In this document: piece after piece, positions 52,590 through 60,885 of the stretch | How positions within the stretch are numbered: the first letter of the stretch is position 1 | Layout of the letters: each line of letters begins with the position of its first letter | Assembly: GCF_000283515.1 (NCBI RefSeq) | Contig: NC_015976.1 | Span: forward strand, 930,001-994,000 | Source of the DNA: Sphingobium sp. SYK-6 | GTDB lineage: Bacteria; Pseudomonadota; Alphaproteobacteria; Sphingomonadales; Sphingomonadaceae | Direction: 5' to 3' | DNA length: 64,000 bases | Program-made: the position numbers and the translations under genes | Notes under the pieces: model-generated | The model's input: only the letters and a program-made list of their open reading frames with translations | What the model was told of the DNA's origin: nothing | The model's database searches: none

Positions 52590-53040
52590 GCGGCGCAGGA
52601 TGAGGGGTGCGCGATTGCAGCAGAATGCATGCCGATGGGACCAGATGGAAACAGGCGGGACATCAGGCCGCACGGAGCCGCCGGGACGCCCATGGCAAGC
52701 CCTGAAATCAGGGCATTTCGCGCCATGGAAACGCATCGGCAGAGCGCCACCTGCGGCCATGGTTCGCGGGGACCGGACCGGCTGGGATGACCGGCGAGCC
52801 AGCCGGAGCCAGCGAAAGGGCATGAAATCCGCGCTTTTCCGGGCGCGATCGCAAACGCCCTTTCTAGCTGCGGCAATTCAACTCTCTATCTCGGTCAAAG
52901 CCTCGCAGCGGGCGCCAGAATAATTTAGCGGCAGGCCACAGAAGGATGCCGGGCTGCGGAACCCGCAGTCCGGATGCACTGCTGGCGGTGTGGCAAAGAA
53001 TGAATGAGCCGGCAAAGCCCGGCAGGGAGGGGAGTCTGAC
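52590..53040. other. Intergenic region between egtD and the first TonB receptor
   Basis: A 451-bp region without a credible gene. It contains a nested inverted repeat at 52690-52728: inner arms GCCCTGA/TCAGGGC two bases apart, and outer CCATGGC/GCCATGG. This could be a terminator for egtD or an operator. The rightmost about 150 bp becomes less GC-rich and should hold the promoter of the receptor gene, whose ribosome site GGGAGGGGAG lies just before 53041. Confidence 0.45.
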
Positions 53041-55587
53041 ATGACGGTTTTACGGCATAGTCTCGCGCGCACGATATCGCGGATCGGCCTGGCGAGCAGT
53101 AGCATTCTCGCCAGTGCGGCCATCCTCGCGACTGCCGCGCAGGCGCAGGCGCAGGGCACGGCGACAGCCGCCGCGGACGAGAATGACGACGATGTGATCG
53201 TGGTCACTGCCCAGATGCGCGAGCAGAATCTGCAGGATGTCCCACTCGCGATCACCGCCGTCAGCGGCGCACAGCTCGAGGCGCGCAGCCAGACGCGGCT
53301 CACGGACATCACCGCGCAGTCGCCGAACGTGATCCTGCAGCAGAACCCTGCCGGTTCCGGCAACTCGATGCGCGCGTTCATTCGCGGCGTCGGCCAGTCC
53401 GACCAGAGCCCCTCGGTGGAGCCGGGCGTCGGCATCTATATCGACGACATCTATTTCGGCACGGTCACGGCCTCGGCCTTCGACCTGACCGACCTCGATC
53501 GCGTCGAGGTGCTGCGCGGCCCGCAAGGCACGCTCGCGGGCATGAACTCGCAGGGCGGCGCCATCCGGCTCTATTCCAAGAAGCCGCAAGGCGAGGGCGG
53601 CTCCGTCGAGGTGGCGCTCGGCAACTTCAAGCGCCGCGACATCAAGGCCAGCGCGGACTTCACCGTGGTGCCCGACGCGCTTTACGCCCGCATCACCGGC
53701 GTCACGCGCAATCGCGACGGCTATGTGACGCGCTATGATTATGCCTGCCTCAATCCGAGCGATCCGGACGTCGTCTCGGGCGCCATCCCGCGCCTTGCAG
53801 CTGTGGGCAACGACTGCAAGCTCGGGGAGCTGGGCAACCAGTCCATGTACGCCCTGCGCGGGTCGCTGCGCCTCGCGCCGGCAGGCAGCCCGCTGGAGAT
53901 CAATGTCTCGGCCGACTACACGCGGGACGAGTCCGCCACGCAGGCTTCGGTGCTGATCGCCTCGGCGGAATCGGCCTCGAAGGGCACGGCCAGCCCCTCC
54001 AACCGCTCGGGCATGAGCATTCCCTATCAGGGCGTCGCCTTTGACGATCGCTTCGTGCCTTATGGCAAGTATCGCCGGGCCAGTTCCCCGCTGAACGACG
54101 GCTATGCGAGCTATGCCAATTTCTACGATCCCGGCGTGATGTATTCGGCCGCCGGTCCCCAGCCTGCGGGCGCGCCGCCCAGCGCCATTCCCGCTGGCGC
54201 GCCGCTCGGCCCGTTCATCGCGCCGTCCGCCAGCCAGGTGGATGGCTGGGGCGTCTCGGGGACGATCGATTATGAGATCAGCCCCTTCTTCTCGCTCAAG
54301 TCGATCACCGGCTATCGCAAATATTTCAGCCAGAGCGGATCGGACAACGACAACTCGCCGATCGTGTTCATCCAGGACAATTCCAAGTTCCATCACCGCC
54401 AGTTCAGCCAGGAGCTGCGTCTCTCGGGCAATCTGGTCAACGATACGGTGCATGTGACGCTGGGCGGCTATTATTATGACGCTGCCACCCGGTACGAAGC
54501 GCGCATCCACACGCCTTTCTCCGGCTTCTGCGCGGCCGCGACGCCCTGCTTCTCGTTCATCAATGACGACACGGCCGATCTTACGACCTATGCCGGCTTC
54601 GGCAATGTCGCCTGGGACGTGACGGACCGGCTGACGCTGGAAGGCGGTATCCGCGTCACGCATCAGCGCAAGGACTATACGTTCGGCCGTTTCAATCCGG
54701 ATGGGCTCGGCGAGTATCTGCCGCTCAGCAACCCGGAGAATCCGCTGTCCGGCCAGGTCGGCACCTACAAGGAGACGCTCACCGACCTGCGCCTTGCCGC
54801 GTCCTACAAGGTGACGCCGGATGTGATGCTCTATGCGCAGTACGCGACCGGCTTCAAGGGCGGCGGCATTTCGCCGCGTCCCTACAGCTTCTACCAGATC
54901 CGCCCGTTCGGCGCCGAGAAGCTGAAATCCTATGAGGTCGGCTTCAAGGGCGACTTCCTCGACCGCCGGGTGCGCCTGAACGTCACCGGCTTCTATATGG
55001 ATTATGAGGGCTATCAGGGCGTGCCGCAGGTCTGCATCGGGCTTGACGGCCAGGAACTGCCGCCAGATCGCGGCGGCGTCTCCGGCCTGTGCGGCCAGTA
55101 TCTGAACATCGGCAATGCCGAGGTGAAGGGTTTCGAGCTCGAAACGACGATCCGCCCCGTGCGCGGCTGGTCGATCGACGGATCGTGGAGCCTCACGGAC
55201 TTCACCTTCACCTCCATCAATTATCCCACGACCTCCATCGTGGTTGGCGCCAGCCGGCCCGGCATCGGCAAGTGGAAGTGGAGCATCGGCACCCAGTATG
55301 AAGCCGATCTCGGCTTCGGCACGCTCACCCCGCGCGTCGACGTGAACTACACGCCCGGCTATTGCGGCGACTTCCTCTGCTCGCCCAACGCGCAGGTCGC
55401 CAAGTTCACGGTGGTCAATGCGCGCATCGCATTCCAGACCATCGAGAAGGACTGGACCGTCGCGGTGGAAGCCACGAACTTGTTCGACAAATATTACTTC
55501 CTGAACAAGTTCCAGAACGCGTTCTACACCACCGGCCAGCCGGGCCGCCCGCGCGAAGTGGCGCTGACGGTACGCCGCAACTTCTGA
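53041..55587 (+). CDS. TonB-dependent receptor
   Basis: An 848-aa outer-membrane receptor. Signal peptide to about residue 37 (AQAQAQ), TonB box-like DDVIVVTAQ near 50-58, plug domain with IRGVGQSDQSPSVEPGVGIY and DRVEVLRGPQGTLAGMNSQGG (about 80-190), then a 22-strand barrel ending VALTVRRNF. The plug motifs are of the group common in Sphingomonadales for uptake of siderophores, plant compounds or other large ligands. It has a good ribosome site and a strong terminator downstream. The ligand cannot be deduced; proximity to the ergothioneine genes is noted but not proof. Confidence 0.9.
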   Translation: MTVLRHSLARTISRIGLASSSILASAAILATAAQAQAQGTATAAADENDDDVIVVTAQMREQNLQDVPLAITAVSGAQLEARSQTRLTDITAQSPNVILQQNPAGSGNSMRAFIRGVGQSDQSPSVEPGVGIYIDDIYFGTVTASAFDLTDLDRVEVLRGPQGTLAGMNSQGGAIRLYSKKPQGEGGSVEVALGNFKRRDIKASADFTVVPDALYARITGVTRNRDGYVTRYDYACLNPSDPDVVSGAIPRLAAVGNDCKLGELGNQSMYALRGSLRLAPAGSPLEINVSADYTRDESATQASVLIASAESASKGTASPSNRSGMSIPYQGVAFDDRFVPYGKYRRASSPLNDGYASYANFYDPGVMYSAAGPQPAGAPPSAIPAGAPLGPFIAPSASQVDGWGVSGTIDYEISPFFSLKSITGYRKYFSQSGSDNDNSPIVFIQDNSKFHHRQFSQELRLSGNLVNDTVHVTLGGYYYDAATRYEARIHTPFSGFCAAATPCFSFINDDTADLTTYAGFGNVAWDVTDRLTLEGGIRVTHQRKDYTFGRFNPDGLGEYLPLSNPENPLSGQVGTYKETLTDLRLAASYKVTPDVMLYAQYATGFKGGGISPRPYSFYQIRPFGAEKLKSYEVGFKGDFLDRRVRLNVTGFYMDYEGYQGVPQVCIGLDGQELPPDRGGVSGLCGQYLNIGNAEVKGFELETTIRPVRGWSIDGSWSLTDFTFTSINYPTTSIVVGASRPGIGKWKWSIGTQYEADLGFGTLTPRVDVNYTPGYCGDFLCSPNAQVAKFTVVNARIAFQTIEKDWTVAVEATNLFDKYYFLNKFQNAFYTTGQPGRPREVALTVRRNF

Positions 55588-55594
55588 TCCTACA

Positions 55595-55628
55595 GGGCCG
55601 GCGCCGACGAAGACCGTCGCGCCGGCCC
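55595..55628 (+). terminator. Terminator hairpin after the TonB receptor
   Basis: GGGCCGGCGC at 55595-55604 pairs with GCGCCGGCCC at 55619-55628, with further GACG/CGTC pairing inside. The hairpin starts 8 bp after the stop codon. Downstream TTTT stretches occur at about 55640-55655. Confidence 0.75.
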
Positions 55629-55658
55629 GGACGGACAGGTTTTCAGCCCTTTTCCTTT

Positions 55659-55810
55659 GTCATCCCGGACTCGATCCGGGATCCCGCTTCTTCCTGTTTC
55701 TCGAACCGGCTGGACCCGGCGAGATTCAAGGCAGCGGGGTCCCGGATCAGGTCCGGGACGACATCGTTCATGACGAGATAGGCGCGCCGCCATGGCCCCG
55801 GAGTTCGTCC
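55659..55810. repeat. REP-like palindromic element, copy 2
   Basis: Hairpin 1 is at 55662-55682 (ATCCCGGA-N5-TCCGGGAT), then the same spacer as copy 1 (CCGCTTCTTCC ... CAAGGCAGC), then a diverged second hairpin at 55739-55762 (GTCCCGGATC / GGTCCGGGAC). A right flank (55763-55810, ATGACGAGATAGGCGCGCC) is the reverse complement of the left flank of copy 1. It lies between the receptor terminator and the GIY-YIG gene. Confidence 0.8.
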
Positions 55811-55928
55811 AAGCTGGCCCGGCGCGCAGCGTGCTCAAGGTACGTGAGCACCGGAAGACCGGGAAACCGCTATTTGCAGGCCGCCAGCGCTGGAGCCGAA
55901 AGCGTCCGTAGGACAATGTCGATCCGCC

Positions 55929-56267
55929 CTAGATGCGAATGCCATTCATCTCCTCTATCCATTCGGCATGGAGGCTCCTGAGCGCCGCGACCCGGCTGGA
56001 ACTCGAAGCATCGTCATCGGTCAGGCGATCGATGACCTCGAAGGTGAACGTCTCGCTTCCATGCGCAGTCCATGCCTCCTGAAGCGATCGATGCGAATTA
56101 CGGCCCTGTTGCAGCGTGAACCAGAGACGGTTCCGGATGGTGGACAGATCCGGCGCGCTGCCGATCCACAGTTGATCGGATGCCGTGCATCGGACGGCAT
56201 AGATGCCGGCCTCCACCTTTCGTTCCTTGTAGGCCGCGACAGCCGCCTTCCGATCCTCGCTCTTCAT
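55929..56267 (-). CDS. GIY-YIG nuclease-family protein
   Basis: A 112-aa protein. Residues 20-60 contain GIYAVRCTASDQLWIGSAPD (a GIY and a degenerate LWIG second motif) then a conserved RNRLWFTLQQGRNSHRSLQEAW; a catalytic-type arginine is present. This is a short alphaproteobacterial member of the GIY-YIG family whose function is unknown. ATG 56267 follows GGAGGTGGCAC, so an in-frame upstream ATG is rejected. It is divergent from a DUF2239 gene, with repeated ACCCGG motifs between them. Confidence 0.8.
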   Translation of the reverse strand: MKSEDRKAAVAAYKERKVEAGIYAVRCTASDQLWIGSAPDLSTIRNRLWFTLQQGRNSHRSLQEAWTAHGSETFTFEVIDRLTDDDASSSSRVAALRSLHAEWIEEMNGIRI

Positions 56268-56303
56268 GTGCCACCTCCGATGTTGGCGCCCCTTACGATG
56301 CGC

Positions 56304-56354
56304 ACCCGGCCAACGCAATATCACCCGGGTGTATTGACATCAAATTATACCCGG
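56304..56354. promoter_or_regulatory. Repeated ACCCGG motifs and promoter elements between divergent genes
   Basis: ACCCGG occurs at 56304, 56323 (inside the palindrome CACCCGGGTG, 56322-56331) and 56349. Between the last two are TTGACA at 56334-56339, a -35-like hexamer for the rightward gene, and TATAAT on the minus strand at 56344-56349, a -10-like hexamer for the leftward gene. The arrangement suggests a regulator binding between overlapping divergent promoters. Confidence 0.5.
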
Positions 56355-56366
56355 TTAAAAAGAGGC

Positions 56367-56987
56367 ATGACCAGTTATCTGTCCACACCCTGCACGGCCT
56401 TTGCCGGCCACCAGCGCATCGCCAGCGGCGCGCTGATCGATGTGGCTTTGGCGATCAAGGCAGCCGAAGCCGGAACGCAAGGCCCGGTTCTCACCTTCAA
56501 TGACACGACCGGCGCGGTGATCGAGCTCGATCTTCGGGGCACCACCGCGGAGATCGTCTCGCGATTGACCGAGCGCAGCGAGCTTGAAGCCTCGGCAGCC
56601 GGGACGCGGCATGCGCCGCCCGGTGCGCCTGGCCGTTCGCGGGGCCGGCCAAAGCTGGGCGTCGTTGCGCGTGAAGTGACTCTGCTCCCGCGTCATTGGG
56701 AATGGCTGGCAAGGCAGTCGGGAGGCGCCTCGCAGGCGTTGCGCCGCCTTGTCGACGAAGCCCGTCGGGCCGATGGCGGGCGGACCGATCGCAAGGCGGC
56801 ACAGGAGCGCTGCTACCGCTTCCTGTCCACGCTCGCAGGCAACCTGCCGGGTTACGAGGAAGCGATCCGCGCCCTGTTCGCTGGTGAGGATGAAGATTTC
56901 GTCGACCGGATGGCGGCGTGGCCCCCGGACATTCGGGATTATGCCCGGGCGCTGGCCCGGCCGAATCCCGATGAGGAACGATCATGA
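56367..56987 (+). CDS. DUF2239 family protein
   Basis: A 206-aa protein. The opening TAFAGHQRIASGALIDVALA and FNDTTGAVIELDLRGT, and the mid-section GRSRGRPKLGVVAREVTLLPRHWEWLARQ, match DUF2239, a family of unknown function with a basic, AT-hook-like GRPK segment that may bind DNA. ATG 56367 is behind AAGAGG. The C-terminal half (from about 130) is helical. It overlaps the SnoaL-like gene by 4 bp (ATGA). Confidence 0.8.
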   Translation: MTSYLSTPCTAFAGHQRIASGALIDVALAIKAAEAGTQGPVLTFNDTTGAVIELDLRGTTAEIVSRLTERSELEASAAGTRHAPPGAPGRSRGRPKLGVVAREVTLLPRHWEWLARQSGGASQALRRLVDEARRADGGRTDRKAAQERCYRFLSTLAGNLPGYEEAIRALFAGEDEDFVDRMAAWPPDIRDYARALARPNPDEERS

Positions 56988-57415
56988 CGACGCAGGATCA
57001 GCGCAAGCAGCGGCTGGTCGCGTTCATCCGGCAGATCTGGGATGAAGGTGAAGTGGACGCGGCTGACGGCTATATCGCGGAGACATACACGATCCACCAC
57101 GATCCGGGCGATCCCTGGGAGGGCAAAAGCCTTGATCGCGCCGGGTTCAGGGAGCGGGTGCGCACGTCGCGGGCGGCCTTTCCCGACCAGCGCTTCGACA
57201 TCCAGGCCTTGTTCGCCGATGGCGACGCTGTCGTCATGACCTGGCTCTGGAACGGCACGCACTGGGGAGACTTGCCGGGCTTCCCGGCAACCGGCCGAGC
57301 GATCCATATGTCGGGCGCAACGGTCTATATGTTCGACAGCGCAGAGCGTCTGACCGGTCATTGGCAGGTCACCGATCGGCTCGGCGTCTTTCAGCAGCTC
57401 CAGCGCAACCGGTGA
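56984..57415 (+). CDS. SnoaL-like polyketide-cyclase-fold protein
   Basis: A 143-aa protein with a cone-shaped alpha+beta barrel fold: EGEVDAADGYIAETYTIHH, the repeated strand AVVMTWLWNGTHWGDLPG and IHMSGATVYMFDSAERLTGHWQVTD. SnoaL-like proteins include ester cyclases and many proteins of unknown function. ATG 56984 overlaps the DUF2239 stop, so they form a two-gene operon. The conserved HxxxH-like and polar pocket residues are present, but no substrate can be proposed. Confidence 0.82.
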   Translation: MTTQDQRKQRLVAFIRQIWDEGEVDAADGYIAETYTIHHDPGDPWEGKSLDRAGFRERVRTSRAAFPDQRFDIQALFADGDAVVMTWLWNGTHWGDLPGFPATGRAIHMSGATVYMFDSAERLTGHWQVTDRLGVFQQLQRNR

Positions 57416-57456
57416 GCATTTTCCGGCCGCAGATATCATTCCCGCCCCAGCATTGC

Positions 57457-57478
57457 GGCCCCGGCTCGCGCCGGGGCC
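57457..57478. terminator. Hairpin between convergent SnoaL-like and 50-aa genes
   Basis: GGCCCCGGC at 57457-57465 pairs with GCCGGGGCC at 57470-57478, a 9-bp perfect stem with a 4-base loop followed by TTCCTCTC on the + strand. It lies between the stop codons of the two convergent genes. Confidence 0.75.
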
Positions 57479-57484
57479 TTCCTC

Positions 57485-57637
57485 TCAACCGATCCGACCG
57501 AGCCGGTGGAACAGGTTCGAATATTTGGTGGATTCCGGCTTGTCCTTCACCTCGCGGGCATAATGCGCGACGGCGGTGCGGATCAGGCGGAAGTCCTCGG
57601 TCGAGAAGACCGCGCGGGATCGTTGTGGCTCACTCAT
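57485..57637 (-). CDS. 50-aa conserved small protein downstream of aceA
   Basis: A short gene of 50 codons: begins MSEPQRSRAVFSTEDFRLI and ends LFHRLGRIG. ATG 57637 follows GGAGG at good spacing. Predicted helical with many charged residues. It starts 35 bp after the aceA stop on the same strand, so it is probably cotranscribed with isocitrate lyase. From memory a similar protein ending YHRLGR occurs next to aceA or alone in many sphingomonads; no function is known. A terminator hairpin follows. Confidence 0.7.
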   Translation of the reverse strand: MSEPQRSRAVFSTEDFRLIRTAVAHYAREVKDKPESTKYSNLFHRLGRIG

Positions 57638-57671
57638 GTCATGCCTCCTTGGCTTTCTGCCGGCCTGATGG

Positions 57672-59267
57672 TCAGGCGGCGAACTGGTTCATGGTGTTGG
57701 CGCCGCCACCGGCCTTGAGCGCGGCGTCCCCGGCGAAATAATCCTTGTGATCGTCGCCGATGTCGGATCCCGCCATGGCCTGGTGCTTCACGCAGGCGAT
57801 GCCTTCGCGGATCTCCCGGCGCTGCACGCCCGCGACATAGCCGAGCATGCCCTGTTCGCCGAAATAGTCGCGCGCCAGATTGTCCGTGCTCAGCGCCGCC
57901 GTGTGATAGGTCGGCAGGGTGATGAGGTGATGGAAGATGCCAGCGCGGGCCGAGGCATCGCGCTGGAACGTGCGGATGCGCTCGTCCGCTTCGCTGGCCA
58001 GCGCCGTGCCGTCATAGTCCGCGCTCATCAGCTTGGCGCGGTCATAGGCGGAGACGTCGCGGCCTTCCGCTTCCCAGGCATCGAACACCTGCTGGCGGAA
58101 ATTGAGCGTCCAGTTGAAGCTCGGTGAATTGTTGTAGACCAGCTTCGCGTTGGGGATCACCGCGCGGATGCGATCCATCATGCCGGCGATCTGCCCGATA
58201 TGCGGCTTCTCGGTTTCGATCCACAGCAGGTCCGCGCCGTTGCGCAGCGCCGTGATGCTGTCCAGCACGCAGCGGTCCTCTCCCGTGCCGGGGCGGAACT
58301 GGTAGAGGTTCGAGGGCAGGCGCTTCGGGCGCAGCAGCTTGCCTGCGCGGCTGATGAACACCTCTCCATTGCCGACATCGGCGGGGTCGATGTCCTCGCA
58401 ATCGAGGAAGCCATTATACTGGTCGCCCAGATCGCCGGGCTCGCGGCTGTAGGCGATCTGCTTGGTGAGGCCCGCGCCGAGCGAATCCGTGCGCGCGACG
58501 ATGATGCCGTCCTCCACGCCCAGTTCGAGGAAGGCATAGCGGATCGCGCGGATCTTCTGGAGGAAGTCCTCGTGCGGCACGGTGACCTTGCCGTCCTGAT
58601 GGCCGCACTGCTTCTCGTCGGAGACCTGGTTCTCGATCTGGAGCGCGCAGGCGCCCGCCTCGATCATCTTCTTGGCCAGCAGATAAGTCGCCTCGGCATT
58701 GCCGAACCCGGCATCGATGTCCGCGATGATGGGTACGACATGCGTCTCGTGTGTCTCGATGGCATTGATGAGGCGCATCTCGTCGAGCTGGTTATGCGTG
58801 CGCTTGGCGTCGTCCAGCGCGCGGAACAGGCCGCCCAGCTCGCGGGCATCGGCCTGCCGCAGGAAGGTGTAGAGTTCCGCGATCAGAGCGGGGACGCTGG
58901 TCTTCTCGTGCATGGACTGGTCCGGCAGCGGGCCGAATTCGCTGCGCAGGGCCGCGATCATCCAGCCCGAGAGATAGAGATAGCGCCCGCGCGTGCTGCC
59001 GAAATGCTTCTTGATGGCGATCAGCTTCTGCTGCCCGATGAAGCCATGCCAGCAGCCCAGCGACTGGGTGTAATTGCCGGGGTCCAGATCATAGGCCGCC
59101 ATGTCGCGGCGCATGATGCCGGCGGTGTAGCGGGCGATGTCCAGCCCGGTGCGAAAGCGGTTCTGCGCGCGCATCCGTGCGGCGGATTCAGGATCGATCG
59201 CGGCCCAGCCAGGGCCCTGCAGGGCAATGCTGTCCGTCAGCCGCTCAATCTCTGCATGATAGGTCAT
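57672..59267 (-). CDS. aceA: Isocitrate lyase
   Basis: A 531-aa enzyme, the length of the Pseudomonas aeruginosa-type isocitrate lyase, longer than the E. coli form. The active-site loop is SDEKQCGHQDGKV with catalytic Cys221 (the KKCGH equivalent), and metal and substrate residues are in ADIDAGFGN and DLLWIETEKP. ATG 59267 is chosen over ATG 59276 because GGAGG lies nine bases before it. It splits isocitrate to succinate and glyoxylate for growth on acetate or fatty acids. It is divergent from a ScfR/RamB-like regulator with a palindrome between. Confidence 0.94.
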   Translation of the reverse strand: MTYHAEIERLTDSIALQGPGWAAIDPESAARMRAQNRFRTGLDIARYTAGIMRRDMAAYDLDPGNYTQSLGCWHGFIGQQKLIAIKKHFGSTRGRYLYLSGWMIAALRSEFGPLPDQSMHEKTSVPALIAELYTFLRQADARELGGLFRALDDAKRTHNQLDEMRLINAIETHETHVVPIIADIDAGFGNAEATYLLAKKMIEAGACALQIENQVSDEKQCGHQDGKVTVPHEDFLQKIRAIRYAFLELGVEDGIIVARTDSLGAGLTKQIAYSREPGDLGDQYNGFLDCEDIDPADVGNGEVFISRAGKLLRPKRLPSNLYQFRPGTGEDRCVLDSITALRNGADLLWIETEKPHIGQIAGMMDRIRAVIPNAKLVYNNSPSFNWTLNFRQQVFDAWEAEGRDVSAYDRAKLMSADYDGTALASEADERIRTFQRDASARAGIFHHLITLPTYHTAALSTDNLARDYFGEQGMLGYVAGVQRREIREGIACVKHQAMAGSDIGDDHKDYFAGDAALKAGGGANTMNQFAA

Positions 59268-59353
59268 CGTCGTCATCCTCCGCTTGGGGTGCATCGAGCG
59301 ATGCCAGCGGAGAGCTCCGGCGGAAATGCGCGCCGGTGTCATGATGTCTTACT

Positions 59354-59372
59354 TTACAAAAATAGTTTGTAA
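59354..59372. promoter_or_regulatory. Perfect palindrome between aceA and its likely regulator
   Basis: TTACAAA at 59354-59360 and TTTGTAA at 59366-59372 form a perfect 7-bp inverted repeat with a 5-bp spacer, followed by a further half-site GTTGTAA at 59374-59380. The stretch is markedly AT-rich against the background. It is 36 bp before the regulator start and about 87 bp before aceA. Confidence 0.7.
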
Positions 59373-59407
59373 TGTTGTAATCAACGCACGAACGTCGGGA
59401 GGCCGCC

Positions 59408-60820
59408 ATGGCTCGCAGTGCGCTTTACATGGGGCCGCGCCTCAAACGGGTCCGCCGCGATCTGGGGCTCACCCAGGCCAATATGGCCGCCGATCTCGAT
59501 ATCTCGCCGTCCTATGTGGCGCTCATGGAGCGCAACCAGCGGCCGGTGACGGCGGAGCTGCTGCTCCGGCTCGCCCGCACATATCATGTCGACATCGGTG
59601 CCCTTGCCGAGGATGGCGGCGAGGAACTGGCGGCCCGGCTCGGCGCCGTGCTCCGGGAGCCGATCTTCGCCGACATCGATCTCCCGGCGCTGGATGTCGC
59701 GGACATCGCGACCAGCTATCCCGGTTTCGCCGAGGCGCTGCTGCGCCTCCATACGGCTTATGGCGAGGAGCGGCTGGAGCTGGCGCAGCGGCGGGAGACC
59801 GGCGCGGGCGAGGGGGTGGCCGGGCCGGCGCTCTCCAACCCGGTCGCCGAGGCGCGCACCTTTCTCGCCGCGCGGCGCAACTGCTTCCCGCGACTGGAAG
59901 ACAGTGCCGCCGCCGTCGCCGAGGGGGTGCCGGGGCAGGGGCAGGACGCGCTGGTCCGTCGCTTCGAGGAGCGGCACGGGCTGCGCGTGCTCTTCGTCGA
60001 GCCGGACCTGATCCTGGGCGCGCAGCGTTTCCATGATTTGCATCGCCGGCAGCTCATGATCAGCAAGCGGCTGGACCATCCCTCGCGGCGCTTCCAGCTT
60101 GCCCTGCAACTCGCGCTGCTGGAAGCGGATGGCGAGATCGGCCGGCTGGTGAGCGAGGGGGCTTTCACCAGCGACAATGCTCGCCGCATGGCGCGCCGCG
60201 CGCTCGCCGGCTACTGGGCGGCCGCTTTGCTGATGCCCTATCGTCCGTTCCTGCGGGCCGCACGGCAGACGCGCTATGATGTCGAGGCGCTATCCCGCGA
60301 GTTCGGCGTCAGCTTCGAGCAGGCGGCGCATCGCCTCACCACGCTGCAGCGGGCGGGCGAGGAAGGCGTGCCTTTCTTCTTCATCCGGCTCGATGCGGCG
60401 GGCAATGTCTCCAAGCGACTGGACGGGGCGGGCTTCCCCTTCGCCCGCCATGGCGGCGCCTGCCCGCTCTGGACCGTCCATTCCGTCTTCCAGACGCCCG
60501 GGCGCATCGTCACCCAGCGGCTGGAGCTGCCGGACGGCGAGCGCTTCTTCTCCATCGCGCGGACGGTGTCCGCCGGGGGTGGGGCGTGGGGCGCGCCGGT
60601 CATGTCGCGGGCCGTGGCGCTGGCCTGCGCGGAAGAGCACATAAGCCTGCTTGTCTATGGCGAGGGCGCCGCAGCGATGGCGCCCACGCCCATCGGCATC
60701 GCCTGCCATCTGTGCCACCGCCCCCGATGCCTCGCCCGCGCCGCCCCGCCGCTGGGGCGGGACCTGCGCTCCGACGATTATCGCGACACCGGCATTCCCT
60801 TCGCCTTCGCGGGCGACTAG
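59408..60820 (+). CDS. ScfR/RamB-like XRE-family regulator, likely of the glyoxylate bypass
   Basis: A 470-aa regulator. N-terminal helix-turn-helix (residues about 10-65; LTQANMAADLDISPSYVALME), a central IrrE/ImmA-like domain (about 185-300; QLMISKRLDHPSRRFQLALQ), and a C-terminal DUF2083 domain whose conserved cysteines are in CPLWTVHSVF and CHLCHRPRC. This is the short-chain fatty acyl responsive family to which RamB of Corynebacterium belongs. ATG 59408 is behind GGAGG. Its place opposite aceA and the palindrome suggest it controls isocitrate lyase and itself. Confidence 0.88.
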   Translation: MARSALYMGPRLKRVRRDLGLTQANMAADLDISPSYVALMERNQRPVTAELLLRLARTYHVDIGALAEDGGEELAARLGAVLREPIFADIDLPALDVADIATSYPGFAEALLRLHTAYGEERLELAQRRETGAGEGVAGPALSNPVAEARTFLAARRNCFPRLEDSAAAVAEGVPGQGQDALVRRFEERHGLRVLFVEPDLILGAQRFHDLHRRQLMISKRLDHPSRRFQLALQLALLEADGEIGRLVSEGAFTSDNARRMARRALAGYWAAALLMPYRPFLRAARQTRYDVEALSREFGVSFEQAAHRLTTLQRAGEEGVPFFFIRLDAAGNVSKRLDGAGFPFARHGGACPLWTVHSVFQTPGRIVTQRLELPDGERFFSIARTVSAGGGAWGAPVMSRAVALACAEEHISLLVYGEGAAAMAPTPIGIACHLCHRPRCLARAAPPLGRDLRSDDYRDTGIPFAFAGD

Positions 60821-60885
60821 GGCATGGCCAAATTCGCGGGCTTCGAGGGGAGCCAGGAGCCCGCTTTTCAGCCATTTCCTGCGGG

